This document shows positions 34,236 to 42,761 of a stretch of DNA of 64,000 nucleotides, piece by piece. This DNA comes from JAUYQR01 sp963822435 (GTDB lineage: Bacteria; Pseudomonadota; Alphaproteobacteria; Rhodobacterales; Rhodobacteraceae): the NCBI GenBank assembly GCA_963822435.1, contig CAWGHN010000004.1, positions 124,001 to 188,000 of the forward strand. Reading direction: 5' to 3'. The notes under the pieces are model-generated. The model searched no databases. It was not told the origin of the DNA and was given only the letters and a program-made list of their open reading frames with translations. Numbering within the stretch: the first letter of the stretch is position 1; every line of letters starts with the position of its first letter. The position numbers were made by a program, and so were the translations under genes.

Positions 34236-34427
34236 GTAAGGCGACCGCCCACCCGGCAAGAAGATTGTCTGCTGCAGGCACAACCCTAGGATTTTTTGGG
34301 CGAATGGCGCGTAGGCGCAGCAGTGAATCGCTGGCATATCCCTCTGACTTCGTGGGATTTTTGCGTTGCATACCCGCCTGTAAGCATGCTTGTCTCTGGC
34401 AATATCCTATTCGCACAGGTTGTTTTC

Positions 34428-34694
34428 ATGGCGGGGTCGTCCCAAGCTGGCTTAGCGGAAAAGTACCTTGTCGATGACTTGCCGGGCGCCGCGCTCGTCG
34501 GCGCGCGGTTAAATGGAATTCTGCAAAAAATCGAGGCCGGAGAGACGCTGACCTCCTTGGCGGAGGCTTTTCTGGCCTCCGCCGATCTCAGCTCTCTCTT
34601 GGCTTTATCGACCGGACAGATCGATCGCCCCACCTTCGAGGATGCCGCTGTGCGAGAGCGGTCAGCCCGTATCGTGGCCATGGGGGACGCATGA
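34428..34694 (+). pseudogene. Unidentified frame truncated at the primase joint
   Basis: An 88-codon frame from ATG 34428. The first 84 residues (SSQAGLAEKYLVDDLPGAA and onwards) are helical and of normal composition, but I recognise no family. The last four codons lie in sequence shared with 59708 onwards, so the native C-terminus was lost at the joint near 34681. An upstream extension to 34296 is possible but has an atypical composition. Confidence 0.35.
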
Positions 34695-35052
34695 GGCTCG
34701 CAGCTTGCGAAGCGCCAACACCATTGCGGCCGTATCCGGACTGGCTCGTTCGAACGCTGCCAGCATTGCCCGGGCCGAAGACTTCGACGCGGATCTGCTC
34801 CTGCTGGGGACCCCCGGTGGCACGGTTGATCTGCGTTCAGGTCTTCTCCAACCGCCTCGCCGTGAAGACATGATCACCAAGCTGACCGCCGTATCGCCGG
34901 CACTCCCGGGCACGCCAGCCCCACATTGGCAGCAATTCCTGAACGACGTTCTGGATGGCGATGCTGAAGCACCACCTGACGCCGTTCGGTACATCAGCTA
35001 TGAGGACAGCTCGCTGCCCGTGCCGGACGACACCAACGGTTCCGCAAGATGA
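34681..35052 (+). pseudogene. Phage D5-type primase/helicase, internal fragment (copy 1)
   Basis: In the frame ending at 35052 the sequence reads WGTHEARSLRSANTIAAVSG, SIARAEDFDADLLLLGTPGG, REDMITKLTAVSPA and HWQQFLNDVLDGDAE. This is the D5-N linker region that precedes the SF3 helicase in phage/plasmid primases. No helicase follows: after about 34970 the frame continues as an unrelated tail (PPDAVRYISYEDSSLPVPDD) whose stop overlaps the terminase start. Bases 34681-34902 recur exactly at 59708-59929. Confidence 0.7.
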
Positions 35053-35639
35053 CACGTGGCCCCAAACCCAAGCCCACCGCACTCAGACGCTTGCACGGCA
35101 ATCCTGGCAAGCGCGCCTACAACCACGCCGAACCGCAGGCACCGGAGGGTGTGCCTGATTGCCCAAGCCACCTAGGCGACGCGGCCCGCGAAGAGTGGCA
35201 TCGGTTGGCGGAGCCGCTGCACAGCATGGGCGTGGTCACGATCGCCGACCGGGCGGCTCTCGCGGCCTACTGTCAGTGCTACGGCCGCTGGGTGGAGGCC
35301 GAGGAAAAGCTGCAGTCCACGCCGATGCTCTTGAAGACCGCGACCGGCTACGTGCAGCAGTCGCCTTGGCTGTCGATCGCCAACAAGCAGCTCGAGCTGA
35401 TGGGTCGCTACATGGCGGAGCTTGGGCTGACGCCTGCAGCGCGCTCACGGGTGGCAGCGTTTGCCAGCGCCGAAGCCGAGCCAGAGCGGATCACGAAGAT
35501 CGAGTTCGTGACGGTCTACACCGATGACGACGGCCGTCGGGTCGAAGAGCCGTTGAGCAAGTATGAGACCCCGCTTTTGAATCAGCCTGCCACGGAGCGA
35601 CGGACTGTTACGACGATCGAGCTCGACGGGAATCTTTGA
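35049..35639 (+). CDS. Phage terminase small subunit, P27 family
   Basis: A 196-residue protein with the P27 TerS pattern: MTRGPKPKPTALRRLHGNPGKR at the start, CPSHLGDAAREEWHRLAEPLHSMGVVTIADRAALAAYCQCYGRWVEAEEKL in the core, and LGLTPAARSRVAAF near residue 140. TerS recognises phage DNA for packaging. It starts by ATGA overlap with the upstream frame. No large terminase follows; instead a serine recombinase gene comes next. The 3' part from 35297 is duplicated at 61518 onwards. Confidence 0.85.
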   Translation: MTRGPKPKPTALRRLHGNPGKRAYNHAEPQAPEGVPDCPSHLGDAAREEWHRLAEPLHSMGVVTIADRAALAAYCQCYGRWVEAEEKLQSTPMLLKTATGYVQQSPWLSIANKQLELMGRYMAELGLTPAARSRVAAFASAEAEPERITKIEFVTVYTDDDGRRVEEPLSKYETPLLNQPATERRTVTTIELDGNL

Positions 35640-35674
35640 CGATCAACTTGCCAACTCGGCGCCCCAGAGCGACG

Positions 35675-35714
35675 TGTACACACCTGCGCAACGAACGTTA
35701 GGCAGGTGTGTACA
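35675..35714. repeat. 13-bp perfect inverted repeat before serine recombinase, copy 1
   Basis: TGTACACACCTGC at 35675-35687 and its exact reverse complement at 35702-35714, separated by 14 bases. It ends 10 bp before the recombinase ATG, leaving room only for the ribosome-binding site. Position and symmetry suggest a recombination (res/crossover) site or an autoregulatory operator. The same repeat occurs before copy 2. Confidence 0.7.
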
Positions 35715-35724
35715 GGGGGTGGTT

Positions 35725-36456
35725 ATGGCGGATCCGGCGGAAGACGGTGGTCGAGGGGGATACCCAGGGCGAACTTCCCTCCAACGGCTGGTAGCCTACG
35801 AGCGAGTCTCTACAGCGCGACAAGGAGCCAGTGGGCTTGGCCTGGAGGCGCAGCGCAAGACCATCGAGGATTTTGCGGTCTCGCGCTGTGCCAAGGTGCT
35901 GGCGCGGTTCACCGAGGTGGAGAGCGGACGCAAAGCCAACCGGCCGGAGCTAGCCAAGGCGCTGCACCTTGCGAAGGTCACGGGTGCAACGCTGGTCATC
36001 GCCAAGCTGGACAGGCTCAGCCGGAACGCGGCGTTTCTGCTGGCGCTGCGTGACAGTGGGGTGCGGTTCATCGCAGTAGACATGCCGGAGGCGAACGACC
36101 TTACCGTGGGGATCATGGCTTTGGTGGCTCAAGCCGAGCGAGAGGCAATCTCTCGCCGGACCAAGGAGGCATTGGCGGTCGCAAAGGCGCAAGGGGTAAA
36201 GTTAGGAAACCCAAACGGGGCGGAGAGTCTCCGGCGGGCTGGGAACGGCGGCGTGGCGCTGCGAGCGGCGGTGTCGGCGAATGCTGCGGGATTCGCAGCG
36301 GACTTGGCTCCGGTGCTGTCAGACATCCGGGCGGCGGGGCAGACATCCCTGCGCGCGATCGCCGCGGAGTTGACTGCAAGAGGGATCAGGACGCGGCGTG
36401 GAGGACGGTGGTGCGTGGGGAATGTTGGGTTACTCTTGCATCGGATAGCCGACTGA
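35725..36456 (+). CDS. Resolvase/invertase-type serine recombinase, copy 1
   Basis: A 243-residue small serine recombinase. The catalytic Ser29 lies in VAYERVSTARQG, and LVIAKLDRLSRN and GIMALVAQAEREAISRRTKEAL are the other conserved active-site and helix-E regions. The C-terminal part (SLRAIAAELTARGIRTRRGGRWCVGNVGLLL) is the DNA-binding domain. ATG 35725 has GGGGGTGG upstream and a perfect inverted repeat in front. Up to about codon 204 the gene is nearly identical to copy 2 (61946), after which the DNA diverges. Confidence 0.88.
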   Translation: MADPAEDGGRGGYPGRTSLQRLVAYERVSTARQGASGLGLEAQRKTIEDFAVSRCAKVLARFTEVESGRKANRPELAKALHLAKVTGATLVIAKLDRLSRNAAFLLALRDSGVRFIAVDMPEANDLTVGIMALVAQAEREAISRRTKEALAVAKAQGVKLGNPNGAESLRRAGNGGVALRAAVSANAAGFAADLAPVLSDIRAAGQTSLRAIAAELTARGIRTRRGGRWCVGNVGLLLHRIAD

Positions 36457-36713
36457 AGTTTCCAGCCAAAAGCTGCCGTGCAAACATCTTGTAGCAAGCG
36501 AAAGGGCTCGGGAAAACACAAACGATTAGTATTGGGGCGAATGCTCTTTTGTGCTGCAAAGCAGCGTTCGTCACGGATTTGACGATGAATCCGATAATCG
36601 ATGGCGGCTCGAGGCTCGCCGTGGCCGCGTGCGGCACGAGCCCAGGGCAAGACGCTTGGTCGAGAGGGAGTCTCGTGGCATGGTGTAAGTTAGGTAAGAG
36701 GAGGAAGGAGTGA

Positions 36714-37280
36714 TTGGATATCCTGCTTGTGGTAGTGCATCCTCGGCCGGATTCGCTAACCCATGCCGTGGCGCGGGCCTTTGCCGATGCGACTGAGGCG
36801 GTTGGGCGTCGGGTGATATGGGCCGACTTGCATGCTGAAGGGTTCAACCCAGTGCTGCTGCCGGCGGACGAGCCGGATTGGGACGACATTTCAAAGACCT
36901 ACTCGCACGAGGTGCGTGCCGAGATGGCACGGATCGAGGCAGCTGAGGCCACAGTTATAATCTTCCCTGTCTGGTGGTGGTCGATGCCGGCGATGCTGAA
37001 GGGATGGATCGATCGGGTCTGGAACCACGGGTGGTGCTATGGCGACGGAGCACGCTATCCACATAGAAAAGTCTGGATGCTGGCTGTCGCAGGCGGCACG
37101 GAAACGCAGTTTTCAAAACGCGCTTATGACAGCGCGATGGTCACGCAGATCGAGACTGGTGTGCTGCGCTATTGCGGTGTGGAAGAGCCGCGGCTGATCA
37201 TGCTCTACGGAACCCTCGAAGGGACGACGGAGTGTGAGGCCGTCGTGGCGGCAGCGCGAGCGCTAGGTACAGAGTTCTGA
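36714..37280 (+). CDS. NAD(P)H-dependent flavodoxin-fold oxidoreductase (quinone reductase type)
   Basis: A 188-residue flavoprotein of the NQO/MdaB type: MDILLVVVHPRPDSLTHAVA is the FMN/FAD phosphate-binding loop, and VIIFPVWWWSMPAMLKGWIDRV is the conserved active-site loop. It reduces quinones or related acceptors using NAD(P)H. I accept the TTG start at 36714 because GGAGGAAGGAG sits at the right distance and no in-frame ATG fits. It precedes the amide operon by 370 bp and is probably separate from it. Confidence 0.82.
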   Translation: MDILLVVVHPRPDSLTHAVARAFADATEAVGRRVIWADLHAEGFNPVLLPADEPDWDDISKTYSHEVRAEMARIEAAEATVIIFPVWWWSMPAMLKGWIDRVWNHGWCYGDGARYPHRKVWMLAVAGGTETQFSKRAYDSAMVTQIETGVLRYCGVEEPRLIMLYGTLEGTTECEAVVAAARALGTEF

Positions 37281-37590
37281 GTCGGGTGTCGTCTGCGGTG
37301 AACACGCGGGGAAGATTACAGATCGAAGACGCCGACCGCCCGCACGTTTCGAAGTCGCGAACTACCGACATCGAATGCATTTGCTCGGCGCTCGAAAAGG
37401 CGCCATGAGCCAATCGAGGAGCCTAATCCGTTGGCGCCGTCTGTGGGCAGTGTGGGGATGATGCCGTGCAATCCGACACGGGACATTAGACTTCTTGACG
37501 GAATCAGCAGCACGTGTATCGTTATCCATGTGGCGTTTGATCTCAATGGCGAGAGAGTCACAGTCTCAGAACACTCATACCGACAAAGCC
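37281..37590. other. Leader and upstream region of the amide operon
   Basis: No gene is supported here. The stretch must contain the amide operon promoter. Near its right end a possible first ANTAR-type hairpin is visible: TCTC 37541-37544, hexaloop AATGGC (A first, G fourth), GAGA 37551-37554. Confidence 0.4.
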
Positions 37591-37640
37591 GGATGGCAAC
37601 GTAGCCCCAAGCGCAAGTGCGCATGGGGATTGGTTGTTTT
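37591..37640 (+). promoter_or_regulatory. Predicted ANTAR-responsive attenuator before amiC
   Basis: A terminator-like hairpin (CCCCA-A-GCGC at 37605-37614, loop AAGT, GCGC-A-TGGGG at 37619-37628, then a T-rich stretch to 37640) ends just before the amiC ribosome-binding site. A competing upstream hairpin has stem GGC/GCC (37595-37597 with 37604-37606), extendable by GG/CC over a two-base bulge, and hexaloop AACGTA with A first and G fourth, the known ANTAR-target signature. Its 3' strand shares bases 37605-37608 with the terminator stem. AmiR encoded downstream is the obvious ligand. Confidence 0.6.
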
Positions 37641-37650
37641 GGAGAAACAA

Positions 37651-38811
37651 TTGGGTACGACATCTGTTCCCCTTGGGCTAATGTTCTCACAAGAGGGCCC
37701 ATATGCTGCAGTGGGCACGACGATGTTTCGGGGCGCGCAATTGGCGGTCAGCGAAATTGAGGCTGATCCTGAGTTTGACTTCGCCTTTGATGTCCACGCG
37801 GTGGAGCCTGGCGGTCGAAATGAAGGTTACGTGGCGGGCGCGCAGACGTTGCTGGGAGTGTCCGGCCTGAAGCACGTGGTCGGTTGTTACACCTCTTCTA
37901 GTCGCAAAGAGGTCCTTCCTGTCTTTGAAAAGCTGGATGCCGTGCTTTGGTATCCGTCGCATTACGAGGGTTTCGAGACGAGTGAAAACATCGTCTACAC
38001 CGGCGCTTCTCCCAACCAGCACGTCGTGCCGTTGACGCACTATATTTTGTCCGAAGGGGAACGGCGGGCCTTCATGGTAGGGTCGAATTATATCTGGGCT
38101 TGGGAAAACAACCGCATCATGCGCGAGATTCTCGGCCGCAACGGCGGTCAGGTGCTCGGAGAGCGCTATCTGCCGATTGACGAAGTGGAAGTAGACGAAA
38201 TCATCGATCTGATCCTTCGCCATCAACCGGATTTCATATTTTCTACCCTCATCGGCGAGTCCGCGTATAGCTTCTTTCGCTCTTTGCGTCAAAAGTGCAG
38301 CGAGGTGGGCTTGGATCAAGCTCGTGACTTGCCGGTGCTGAGTTGCAGCCTCGCAGAGTTTGAACTGCCGCTAATTGGTGACGCGTGTGACGGTCACATC
38401 TCATCCAGCGTCTACTTTTCTTCTGTGAGGACTGAGGCCAACGATCGATTTCTTGCGGCGTGGGAACAGCACTATCCAGGTGCCGGCCAGACCTCCGCCG
38501 ATGCCGAAGCAAGTTATGTCGCTGTTCATATGCTTGCTCGTGCAATCAAGCGCGCGGGCAGCGGAGAACCGGACGCAGTGCTAGCAGCACTTAATTCTGT
38601 TTCGTTTGATGCACCGCAAGGATTGGTACGTATCGACCCCGACAGCCGGCACTGCTTCTTATGGCCGCGCATTGGTCGGTCACGCCAAGATGGCACGTTC
38701 GAAATCCTGCACAGCAGCAACAGGCTTGTCCGGCCTGATCCGTATTTGGTGTGGGAGCCTCTCTCTCTGACCGCCCCTTTGGGCGAAAAGATGTTGCGGG
38801 TGGTTAGATGA
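37651..38811 (+). CDS. amiC: AmiC-like amide sensor / negative regulator
   Basis: A 386-residue cytoplasmic periplasmic-binding-fold protein, the length of Pseudomonas AmiC. There is no signal peptide: the protein starts directly with the first beta strand (SVPLGLMFSQEGPYAAVGT). Conserved blocks include VVGCYTSSSRKEVLPVFEKLDAVLWYPSHYEGFE and LVRIDPDSRHCFLWPRIGR. I chose TTG 37651, six bases after GGAG, because it gives the family length and lies just past the attenuator; upstream codons lie inside the leader structure. It should hold AmiR silent until amide binds. Confidence 0.85.
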   Translation: MGTTSVPLGLMFSQEGPYAAVGTTMFRGAQLAVSEIEADPEFDFAFDVHAVEPGGRNEGYVAGAQTLLGVSGLKHVVGCYTSSSRKEVLPVFEKLDAVLWYPSHYEGFETSENIVYTGASPNQHVVPLTHYILSEGERRAFMVGSNYIWAWENNRIMREILGRNGGQVLGERYLPIDEVEVDEIIDLILRHQPDFIFSTLIGESAYSFFRSLRQKCSEVGLDQARDLPVLSCSLAEFELPLIGDACDGHISSSVYFSSVRTEANDRFLAAWEQHYPGAGQTSADAEASYVAVHMLARAIKRAGSGEPDAVLAALNSVSFDAPQGLVRIDPDSRHCFLWPRIGRSRQDGTFEILHSSNRLVRPDPYLVWEPLSLTAPLGEKMLRVVR

Positions 38812-39419
38812 CAACACCGGTAAGGTCAAACTTCCGCGGTGCACGGGCGTGGGTTGCTCTGCCAGCCGACAACAACCGCGAAGTTCTGGTGCGCACGCTG
38901 GAACGACTGGGCCTGATCGTGACGGAACGCGATCCTGATGGCACCGATTTTGTGGCGGGTGTGCAGAACGTGGTCTTTGTCGATGCCGACCATGACTTCA
39001 TCGTCCTGGATTCCGACATTCCTCACATCGCGCTGATCGGCATGGAAGCCCCCAGTCGGCTGGCCCGCGTAGTGCGACATCGCGCAGCCTCAGTCCTGAT
39101 GAAGCCGGTCCGCCCAACAGGCGTGTTCACGGCGCTGTTTCTGGGTTTCAATGAACACGCCATACGCCAGCGTGAGCTGCTGGAACGGGAGAACCTGTCG
39201 CGCCGCGCCGAAGGGCGCCGGGTTGTAGTTAAGGCTATCCTGAAGATCATGAAAGACAATGATCTGACAGACGACGAAGCATATCGAGAGATGCGCTTGG
39301 CGAGCATGGCCAACCGCATCTCGATAGAAGAGTTCGCGGCCGAAGTGGTGGCCGCGTCCACGCCATCCATACGGCTCGCCGGCACAGCAGCGCATGGACG
39401 GAAGACCAAACAAACATAA
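38808..39419 (+). CDS. amiR: AmiR-like ANTAR-domain antiterminator
   Basis: A 203-residue protein: an N-terminal receiver-like domain without the usual phosphoacceptor set (VVFVDADHDFIVLD), a coiled-coil segment near 120, and a C-terminal ANTAR domain (KAILKIMKDNDLTDDEAYREMRLASMANRISIEEFAAEVV). ANTAR domains bind paired hexaloop RNA hairpins and prevent termination. The start overlaps the amiC stop (ATGA), typical for amiC-amiR. Its predicted RNA target is in the leader upstream of amiC, making the operon autoregulated. Confidence 0.88.
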   Translation: MTTPVRSNFRGARAWVALPADNNREVLVRTLERLGLIVTERDPDGTDFVAGVQNVVFVDADHDFIVLDSDIPHIALIGMEAPSRLARVVRHRAASVLMKPVRPTGVFTALFLGFNEHAIRQRELLERENLSRRAEGRRVVVKAILKIMKDNDLTDDEAYREMRLASMANRISIEEFAAEVVAASTPSIRLAGTAAHGRKTKQT

Positions 39420-39433
39420 CAAGGAGGTTTACT

Positions 39434-40672
39434 ATGCCCAGAGGAAGTCAAATCGTAAAGGCCCTGCGTCTTGGGGTGGCCGTTGCGGCATTGAGCGCGT
39501 CCGCCGGCCTCGCGCAGGACGCGATCAAGATCGGCGTGCTGGAGGATCAGTCGGGCGATTTCGCCGCGGCGACCATGGTCAAAGTGCATGCGATCACGCT
39601 GGCCGCCGAGGAAATCAACGCCGCCGGTGGCATCGGTGGCCGTCCTATCGAACTGGTCGAATACGACACGCAGTCGGACAATACCCGTTATCAAGAATTC
39701 ATGCGCCGCGTGCTGCAAAGCGATAAGGTGGATGTCGTCTTCGCTGGCTTCTCATCAGCCTCGCGTGAGGCCTATCGCCCGATCGTGAACCAGTTTGATG
39801 GCCTAGCCTTCTACAACAACCAGTACGAAGGCGGCGTTTGCGACGCCAACATGATCGTCACGGGGGCCGTGCCGGAACAACAGTTCTCGACATTGATCCC
39901 GTGGATGATGGAGAAGTACGGCAAGAACGTCTACACGCTGGCGGCCGACTACAACTTTGGTCAAATCTCGGCTGAGTGGGTACGCAACATCGTTGAAGAA
40001 AACGGCGGCACCATGGTGGGGGAAGAGTTCATACCACTTGGCGTGTCGCAGTTTGGCCAGTCGATCCAGAACATCCAAGCCGCAAAGCCCGGCTTTGTGG
40101 TTACGCTTCTGGTCGGAGCAGCTCAGGCATCCTACTACGAACAGGCAGCTGCGGCGAACGTCAATCTGCCAATGGCCTCGTCGGTTAACGTCGGTCAGGG
40201 TTATGAGCACAAGCGCTTTACCCCGCCCAGCCTGAAGGACATGTACGTGACCACTAACTTCATCGAGGAAGTGGACACGCCGGCCGCCAAGGCCTTCGTT
40301 GAGAAGTTCCGCGCGCGCTTCCCCGACGAGCCCTACATCAACCAGGAGGCAGCTAACTCCTACATCGCAATGTATCTCTACAAGCTGATGGTGGAGAGGG
40401 CTGGCACTACGGATCACGCAGCATTGCGGGCTGAACTCGCCAAGGGCGATGTCTGCTTTGACGGGCCGTCGGGCAAGGTTTGCCTTGATCCCAAAAGCCA
40501 GCACATGTCGCACACCATCTATCTGGCCAAGGTTGAGGCTGACCACAGCATCACCTTCCCGACCACTTGGGAAAACATCGCTCCGTACTGGCTGGGCGAA
40601 GCTGGATGCGATTTGACCAAGAACGACCCGAGCGCGCAGTACACCCCGTCCAGCCCGCCCCCGGCGAACTAA
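39434..40672 (+). CDS. ABC transporter substrate-binding protein for short-chain amides/urea type
   Basis: A 412-residue periplasmic binding protein with a signal peptide (LRLGVAVAALSASAGLAQ, cleavage near residue 28) and the UrtA/FmdD-like fold: IKIGVLEDQSGDFAA, EEINAAGGIGGRPIELV, YNNQYEGGVCDANMI. A textbook AAGGAGGT precedes ATG 39434, only 14 bp after amiR. With AmiC/AmiR and a formamidase in the same operon, the ligand is most likely formamide, acetamide or a related amide. The hairpin after the gene may raise its mRNA level relative to the membrane genes. Confidence 0.85.
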   Translation: MPRGSQIVKALRLGVAVAALSASAGLAQDAIKIGVLEDQSGDFAAATMVKVHAITLAAEEINAAGGIGGRPIELVEYDTQSDNTRYQEFMRRVLQSDKVDVVFAGFSSASREAYRPIVNQFDGLAFYNNQYEGGVCDANMIVTGAVPEQQFSTLIPWMMEKYGKNVYTLAADYNFGQISAEWVRNIVEENGGTMVGEEFIPLGVSQFGQSIQNIQAAKPGFVVTLLVGAAQASYYEQAAAANVNLPMASSVNVGQGYEHKRFTPPSLKDMYVTTNFIEEVDTPAAKAFVEKFRARFPDEPYINQEAANSYIAMYLYKLMVERAGTTDHAALRAELAKGDVCFDGPSGKVCLDPKSQHMSHTIYLAKVEADHSITFPTTWENIAPYWLGEAGCDLTKNDPSAQYTPSSPPPAN

Positions 40673-40680
40673 CCGCCATC

Positions 40681-40708
40681 GGTCCGGGGGCGGCGACGCC
40701 TCCGGATC
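40681..40708 (+). other. Intercistronic stem-loop after the binding-protein gene
   Basis: A 12-bp fully paired stem (GGTCCGGGGGCG with CGCCTCCGGATC, two G-T pairs) with a GCGA tetraloop. No T run follows, so it is more likely an mRNA-stabilising or partial attenuation element between the highly expressed binding protein and the permease genes than a full terminator. Confidence 0.6.
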
Positions 40709-40767
40709 CCTTCTGCTGGGCCGGCCGCCTTAAAGGTACGGGCCCCGATCATCACAAGGAGACGGGC

Positions 40768-41634
40768 GTGTTATCGACCATATTTTCGTTCATGTTCCAG
40801 TTCGGAGACGCCTTTGCCTTTCTGGTGATCGCGTCTATGGGGCTTGCAATCATCTTCGGGATGATGGGCGTGATCAATCTTGCGCATGGTGAATTCATCA
40901 TGTGCGGTGCTTACACCACCGTCAGCTTTGTCCAGCTTGGCTTGCCCTTGCCGGTGGCCATTCTGGGCGGTTCGGTTGTGGCCGGAGTGATCGGGATGCT
41001 GCTGGAGGTGACGGTTATCAGGCACCTCTATCATAGGCCGTTGGATTCCATTGTTGCAACCTGGGGGCTGAGCATGATCGCGACCCAAGGGGTTTTGATC
41101 GTGCTCGGGTCGACCATGCAGGGAGTGGGCACGCCCCTTGGCAGTTTTACTCTGGGAGGGTTCTCCTATTCTACCTACCGTGTGGTGCTGATGGGCATTG
41201 CCGTCGCGCTGCTGGTAGGACTGTATCTTCTATTTTACCACACACGCGCCGGAGTGATCGCGAGGGCCACAATTCAACTGCCGCGCATGGCACGCGCCAC
41301 TGGGGTTGATACTGGGCGGGTCTATACGTTGACATTTGGCCTTGGAGCAGCGCTCGCAGGTCTGGCGGGCGGACTGTATGCGCCCACGATGACGCTGGTG
41401 CCCACGATGGGTGCCACATTCATGGTGGAAAGTTTTGTCACCGTTGTGATCGGTGGGGGCGACATCTTCCTCGGCGCGGCACCCGCGGCAGCTATTTTGG
41501 CGGTGATCCGGTCAGGAATGACCGCGTGGCAAGGCCAATTGTTTGGCCAGATCGGCCTCCTGATCACTGTCATTATCGTAATCCGCGTTCTGCCCGGTGG
41601 CTTGTCGGGTTGGATCCTCGGGGGGCGGAAATGA
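40768..41634 (+). CDS. Branched-chain-type ABC permease (LivH/UrtB-like)
   Basis: A 288-residue membrane permease of the LivH type with about eight hydrophobic helices and the conserved VINLAHGEFIMCGAY and GLGAALAGLAGGLYAP motifs. The start is GTG 40768 with AAGGAG upstream; this gives the usual family N-terminus without the extra 67 codons of the longer frame. ATGA overlap with the next permease. It forms the channel with the LivM-like partner for amide uptake. Confidence 0.85.
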   Translation: MLSTIFSFMFQFGDAFAFLVIASMGLAIIFGMMGVINLAHGEFIMCGAYTTVSFVQLGLPLPVAILGGSVVAGVIGMLLEVTVIRHLYHRPLDSIVATWGLSMIATQGVLIVLGSTMQGVGTPLGSFTLGGFSYSTYRVVLMGIAVALLVGLYLLFYHTRAGVIARATIQLPRMARATGVDTGRVYTLTFGLGAALAGLAGGLYAPTMTLVPTMGATFMVESFVTVVIGGGDIFLGAAPAAAILAVIRSGMTAWQGQLFGQIGLLITVIIVIRVLPGGLSGWILGGRK

Positions 41635-42761
41635 CAGAACGAGGAAGCATTCAGGGCGCTGGTGTTGAGAGGTCTTTGATCTACTCCGCGCCGAAACAGC
41701 AGCGTCACACGATTGCATTGTGGCTGTCGCGGCTTGAAGGCCCGCAAACCATGGGCCGGGGGCGGGGCTTCTGGGCAACCTTCGCATTGGCGGTCCTGGC
41801 GGCCGTAATCTACCCAATGTTCGTTGATGGCTGGACCGTAGGGAACACTGCGTACTTTCTGGTCTGGACGTTCATGGCTATGGGACTTGGAGTTATCTGG
41901 GGCTATGCCGGCTCACTATCTTTTGGCCAGACTGCGTTCTTTGGGCTCGCGGGCTACGGTTACGGAGTGTTGACGCTGAACTTTGGCGCAGCTTACGGAT
42001 TCACTCTTCTGGCCCTCGTGATTTCGGTAGGGTTTGCCGCATTGCTCGCGGTTGTGCTGGGATATTTCATGTTCTACGGCCGGGTGCAGGGGGTGTTCAT
42101 CGGCATCGTAACGCTCTCGGTCACGCTCGTGTTCCAGGCATTCATGGCGCAGACGGCGGGCCCGGAATGGGCTATCGGCGCTGCGCGTCTGAATGGTTTT
42201 AACGGCATGTCCGGCATGCCGCCGCTAACCGTCCCCTGGCCGGGAGGCGACGTACTGCTTTATGCTGACATCGCGCTCTACTATGTGCTTCTGGGCCTGA
42301 TGCTGGTGGTCTATCTGGGCTTGCGGATGCTATTGAATGCACCCTTCGGAAATGTGCTGGTGGCCATTCGCGAAAATCCCGAACGGGCCGAAATGCTTGG
42401 CTATGACGTGCGCCGGTATCAACTTTTAGGCTTTGTGCTGGGTGGGGCGTTGGCCGGACTGTCGGGCGTACTTTATACCGCTTGGGGCCAGTATATCACG
42501 CCCAGCTCCATGGGCATCACTGCGGCGGCGCTGCCAGTAATCTGGGTTGCATTTGGCGGTCGCAAGGATGTAACCGCGACACTGATAGGCACGCTGGTTA
42601 TGATCTTTCTCTACCAGTGGCTCACGATCTACGGCAGCCAATATGCCATCGTAGTGATGGGGGTGATACTCGTTTTGACGGTGCTCTTCGCGCCCGAGGG
42701 CATTGTGCTCTCCGTGATGCGCTGGCTGTCAGCACGCCTGAAGTCCGCAGGAGGCCGCTGA
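41631..42761 (+). CDS. Branched-chain-type ABC permease (LivM/UrtC-like)
   Basis: A 376-residue LivM-type permease with about ten hydrophobic helices and the signature LGVIWGYAGSLSFGQTAFFGLAGY plus VLVAIRENPERAEMLGYDVRRYQLLGFVLGGALAGLSG, the cytoplasmic loop that docks the ATPase. The first 40 residues (GAGVERSLIYSAPKQQR) form a soluble extension. It overlaps the genes on both sides by 4 and 1 bases. Confidence 0.88.
   Translation: MTERGSIQGAGVERSLIYSAPKQQRHTIALWLSRLEGPQTMGRGRGFWATFALAVLAAVIYPMFVDGWTVGNTAYFLVWTFMAMGLGVIWGYAGSLSFGQTAFFGLAGYGYGVLTLNFGAAYGFTLLALVISVGFAALLAVVLGYFMFYGRVQGVFIGIVTLSVTLVFQAFMAQTAGPEWAIGAARLNGFNGMSGMPPLTVPWPGGDVLLYADIALYYVLLGLMLVVYLGLRMLLNAPFGNVLVAIRENPERAEMLGYDVRRYQLLGFVLGGALAGLSGVLYTAWGQYITPSSMGITAAALPVIWVAFGGRKDVTATLIGTLVMIFLYQWLTIYGSQYAIVVMGVILVLTVLFAPEGIVLSVMRWLSARLKSAGGR

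Noticed and set aside
35675..35714. Reading the inverted repeat as a terminator of the terminase gene
   Set aside because: The 14-base spacer is long, no T run follows, and the repeat touches the recombinase ribosome-binding region; a protein-binding site fits better.
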